From the NCBI RefSeq assembly GCF_014805625.2, contig NW_023998417.1, forward strand, positions 13,827,310-13,891,309: a stretch of DNA of 64,000 bases, in the 5' to 3' direction. Shown here piece after piece: positions 62,509 through 64,000 of the stretch. The notes beneath the pieces are model-generated. The model was not told the origin of the DNA. It searched no databases and saw nothing but the letters and a program-made list of their open reading frames with translations. The stretch is from Glossina fuscipes. Taxonomy: Eukaryota > Arthropoda > Insecta > Diptera > Glossinidae. Numbering within the stretch: the first letter of the stretch is position 1; every line of letters starts with the position of its first letter. The translations under genes were made by a program, and so were the position numbers.

Positions 62509-63851
62509 AATATATATATAAATAAAGATTAAACGATTCAAGTGTAAATTGAAAACAAAAGGGAAATAATTTCTGCAAATTTTTGTCAACAGTTTCTCTC
62601 GGCTGTCATGCTCAAGGATTATAAAAAAGCTTTGAAATACTGCAAACTGAGTAAGCAAACAAATCTGATATAACTTTAGACTTTATAACGGAAGTTTAAT
62701 AATAATAATAATAATAATAATAACTGAAGTTTTTAATTCAAAGCAAAAATTCTTTTTATTTCTTAACAAAAAAAAAAAAAAAAAAATTATTCTATTTTGT
62801 TAGTTTTACAATACGAGCCGAACAACGGCACAGCAAAAGAGTTTTATCCTCTGATTTTGGATAAACTACGAGGTAAGATAAGGTAGAAAGAAAATACAAA
62901 AATGCATTTTTTCTTCATGGGAAAAATTTCAACTACAGGCACTAATTCGAGTGATAGCGATGAGAATTATAATAAATCTTCCTCTTCGCCGGAATTAATA
63001 TTGGAGGCACCTTCTACGGATCCCTCAACGGGCGAAAGTGATGGAGCAGAGGTGCCGCTAGATGGACAATCGCCTGCACGTATGATGCATGTTAATCTGA
63101 CTGTAGGTGACATTGACGATAGTTATGGTGTACATGAAGACAATTCCTCAGGTGCGGATCCCAATTCAAATTTAAATAGTAGCAGCTGCAGTGGCAATGA
63201 AGAAGGCGAAGCCCCTGGCATTAGCTGTAGCTCAGCAGGCGGCAGCCTAAGTGACTCAGCCGAAGATAACGACGACGCGGAAGACGTAGACGATATAGAC
63301 GATGATGATGATGATGATGATGACGATGATGACGATGATGACGATGATGATGATGTAGATGATGATGATGATGAAGACATTATCAGCAGTAGCGGCGACG
63401 ATTTACCCGTAGACGAGCAACAAATTATAATAAGTGATGCCTTGGAACTTGAATCTTCGGCTAACGCTGGCTGTGGCATGATCGCTAATATATCAAATTC
63501 GTCCCGAAACTCTTCAAGCGCCGACAAAGGTGCTAGCAGTCGTAGCGATAATACCACTCATTCTTATTCAAGTCTTTTGCTTTTCGAAGAAGAAGACGAT
63601 ATTGTGCCCACAAATTTACATTTTCTTAAAGATTTAAACACACCCGATCTAGATGTCAGTAACGGTATGTCTGTACTTGCATTTCTAATTAATAAATGTT
63701 TTTGTTTATCTTTAATATATTATTTACCGATATAGGCAATAAATTACCCTCCACCTCGTGCAGTGATTCGGAATCACCTACAGAACCTCTAACACAAAGA
63801 TTGGCAGCTATTTTACGTTCAAAATGTGGCGTTGGGCATGCAGAAGTTTAG
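60151..63851 (+). CDS. Gene C: ERICH2-like low-complexity protein, 445 aa
   Basis: The CDS joins 60151-60159, 60259-60618, 62593-62650, 62804-62872, 62939-63664 and 63736-63851. All introns are GT-AG, all phases agree (0, 0, 1, 1, 1), and the total is 1338 nt including TAG. Residues 1-118 are low complexity: an Asn-Ala repeat, an Asn-rich stretch, Ala tracts, then NEDLSQSLSEYTDADESISA. Residues about 119-165 form the conserved core, FLSAVMLKDYKKALKYCKL plus ILQYEPNNGTAKEFYPLIL, which matches the pattern of the glutamate-rich protein 2 (ERICH2) family: a short TPR-like helical pair. Residues 167-407 are Ser/Asp-rich, with an Asp tract near 280-315, and the end (QRLAAILRSKC) may be a short helix. 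No signal peptide or membrane segment is seen, so an intracellular location is inferred. Molecular function is not known. The start ATG has a good fly context (GGAAAATGTCG). Confidence 0.82.
60259..60618 (+). CDS. Gene C coding exon 2
   Basis: Acceptor ATACAATAG ends at 60258. It has exactly 120 codons and ends GAATTTCTGGCCGAA at donor GTAAGT (60619). It carries the GCGAAT hexanucleotide array (Asn-Ala repeat) and Asn- and Ala-rich tracts. Confidence 0.85.
60327..60371 (+). repeat. Coding (GCGAAT)n hexanucleotide array
   Basis: Seven tandem GCGAAT units encode alternating Ala and Asn. Length variation in steps of six keeps the frame, so repeat-number polymorphism is expected. Confidence 0.9.
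60619..62592 (+). other. Gene C intron 2
   Basis: A 2-kb intron with no supported exon. It contains a (CTAA)n array at about 62475-62507. Short ORFs inside lack splice partners. Confidence 0.6.
62593..62650 (+). CDS. Gene C coding exon 3 (core, first helix)
   Basis: Acceptor TTTTTGTCAACAG ends at 62592. It encodes FLSAVMLKDYKKALKYCKL and one base, then donor GTAAGC. This is the most conserved-looking part of the protein. Confidence 0.88.
62697..62723. repeat. (AAT)n microsatellite in an intron
   Basis: About eight AAT units in the 153-base intron between core exons 3 and 4. Confidence 0.85.
62804..62872 (+). CDS. Gene C coding exon 4 (core, second helix)
   Basis: Acceptor TATTTTGTTAG ends at 62803. 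It encodes ILQYEPNNGTAKEFYPLILD then KLR, and ends in phase 1 at donor GTAAGA. The YEPNN..AKEF..L pattern is the family hallmark. Confidence 0.9.
62939..63664 (+). CDS. Gene C coding exon 5 (Ser/Asp-rich)
   Basis: Acceptor TTTCAACTACAG ends at 62938. The exon reads GTNSSDSDENYNKSSSSPEL onward, then the (GAT/GAC)n Asp tract (63290-63375), and ends LKDLNTPDLDVSN at donor GTATGT (63665). The open frame upstream, with an ATG at 62902, is intronic. Confidence 0.88.
63736..63851 (+). CDS. Gene C coding exon 6 (terminal)
   Basis: Acceptor ACCGATATAG ends at 63735. It encodes GNKLPSTSCSDSESPTEPLT then QRLAAILRSKCGVGHAEV and TAG at 63849. Its Thr-Gln-Arg-Leu-Ala-like end looks constrained. A CA-rich 3' UTR follows. 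Confidence 0.85.
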
Positions 63852-64000
63852 ATTTATTCCCGATTCGCGAGATTTAAACACACATACACACACACACGCA
63901 CACACGCACACACGCAATCCGAGCATTGATTCATAATTCTTATTTAACTAAACTTTTAAAGAATCAAATTCTATAATCAATCTCTATCTATCTATCTATC
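63852..64000 (+). other. Start of gene C 3' UTR, cut by window end
   Basis: It contains a CACA/CGCA microsatellite (63880-63915) and ends in a (TATC)n array. No AATAAA is present before the window ends, so the poly(A) site lies beyond it. Confidence 0.6.

Noticed and set aside
62902..62938. ATG-led upstream extension of gene C exon 5
   Set aside because: It lies between a good donor at 62873 and a good acceptor ending at 62938; splicing restores the frame from the conserved core exons, so this part is intron.
63123..63557. 144-codon Ser-rich ORF on the minus strand
   Set aside because: It is the antisense of the Asp tract of gene C: GAT/GAC repeats read as ATC/GTC or TCA/TCG in reverse. The + strand frame fits a spliced gene with matching phases.
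1..64000. CRISPR arrays, bacterial operons, tRNA or rRNA genes
   Set aside because: No regularly spaced repeats with unique spacers, no polycistronic gene runs, and no tRNA-like cloverleaf with properly spaced A and B boxes were seen; the window is a fly nuclear scaffold.

Overview
The window is eukaryotic nuclear DNA, most likely from a fly (Diptera, Schizophora; a calyptrate such as tsetse, house fly or blow fly is my best guess). It is AT-rich and gene-poor, with split genes using GT-AG introns, many simple repeats, and dispersed-repeat fragments of a kind I associate with calyptrate genomes (AACAAGTAAGAA followed by TATACCCACCAC-like sequence). The clearest gene is an orthologue of Drosophila stumps (dof/heartbroken). 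A 10-base run of N at 51012-51021 shows this is a scaffold with a sized or placeholder gap.

Three gene models are supported, all on the + strand. (A) A serine/histidine/glutamine-rich protein of no recognised family has coding exons at 1370-1412, 4439-4650, 4894-5108 and 5370-5626, and possibly 5820-5875. Intron phases match at every junction. Two further exon-like pieces at 38254 and 40755 could be distant alternative ends of this gene. (B) stumps has coding exons at 31085-31239, 31311-31528, 31593-31943 and 32033-34425, giving 1038 residues: a TIR-like region, a DBB domain, ankyrin-like repeats, a coiled coil and many tyrosine motifs. It is the adaptor that links FGF receptors (Heartless, Breathless) to MAPK signalling in mesoderm and tracheal cells. 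(C) A protein related to the glutamate-rich protein 2 (ERICH2) family has six coding exons between 60151 and 63851, 445 residues, with a short conserved helical core and long low-complexity flanks.

The rest (about 6-31 kb, 35-59 kb, and the intron at 60.6-62.6 kb) looks non-coding: introns, intergenic DNA, microsatellites and decayed repeats. Two perfect recursive-splice (ratchet) motifs, pyrimidine tract plus CAG immediately followed by GTAAGT, lie at 10288/10289 and 39257/39258 on the + strand. They imply very long + strand introns, and raise the possibility that stumps sits inside an intron of gene A.

I found no prokaryote-like system, CRISPR array, intact transposase, rRNA or tRNA gene. 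The most unusual items are the ratchet points, the possible nesting, a possible stop-codon extension and downstream ORF on stumps, a perfect CLEAR-type palindrome in intron 1 of gene A, and two diverged short tandem duplications.
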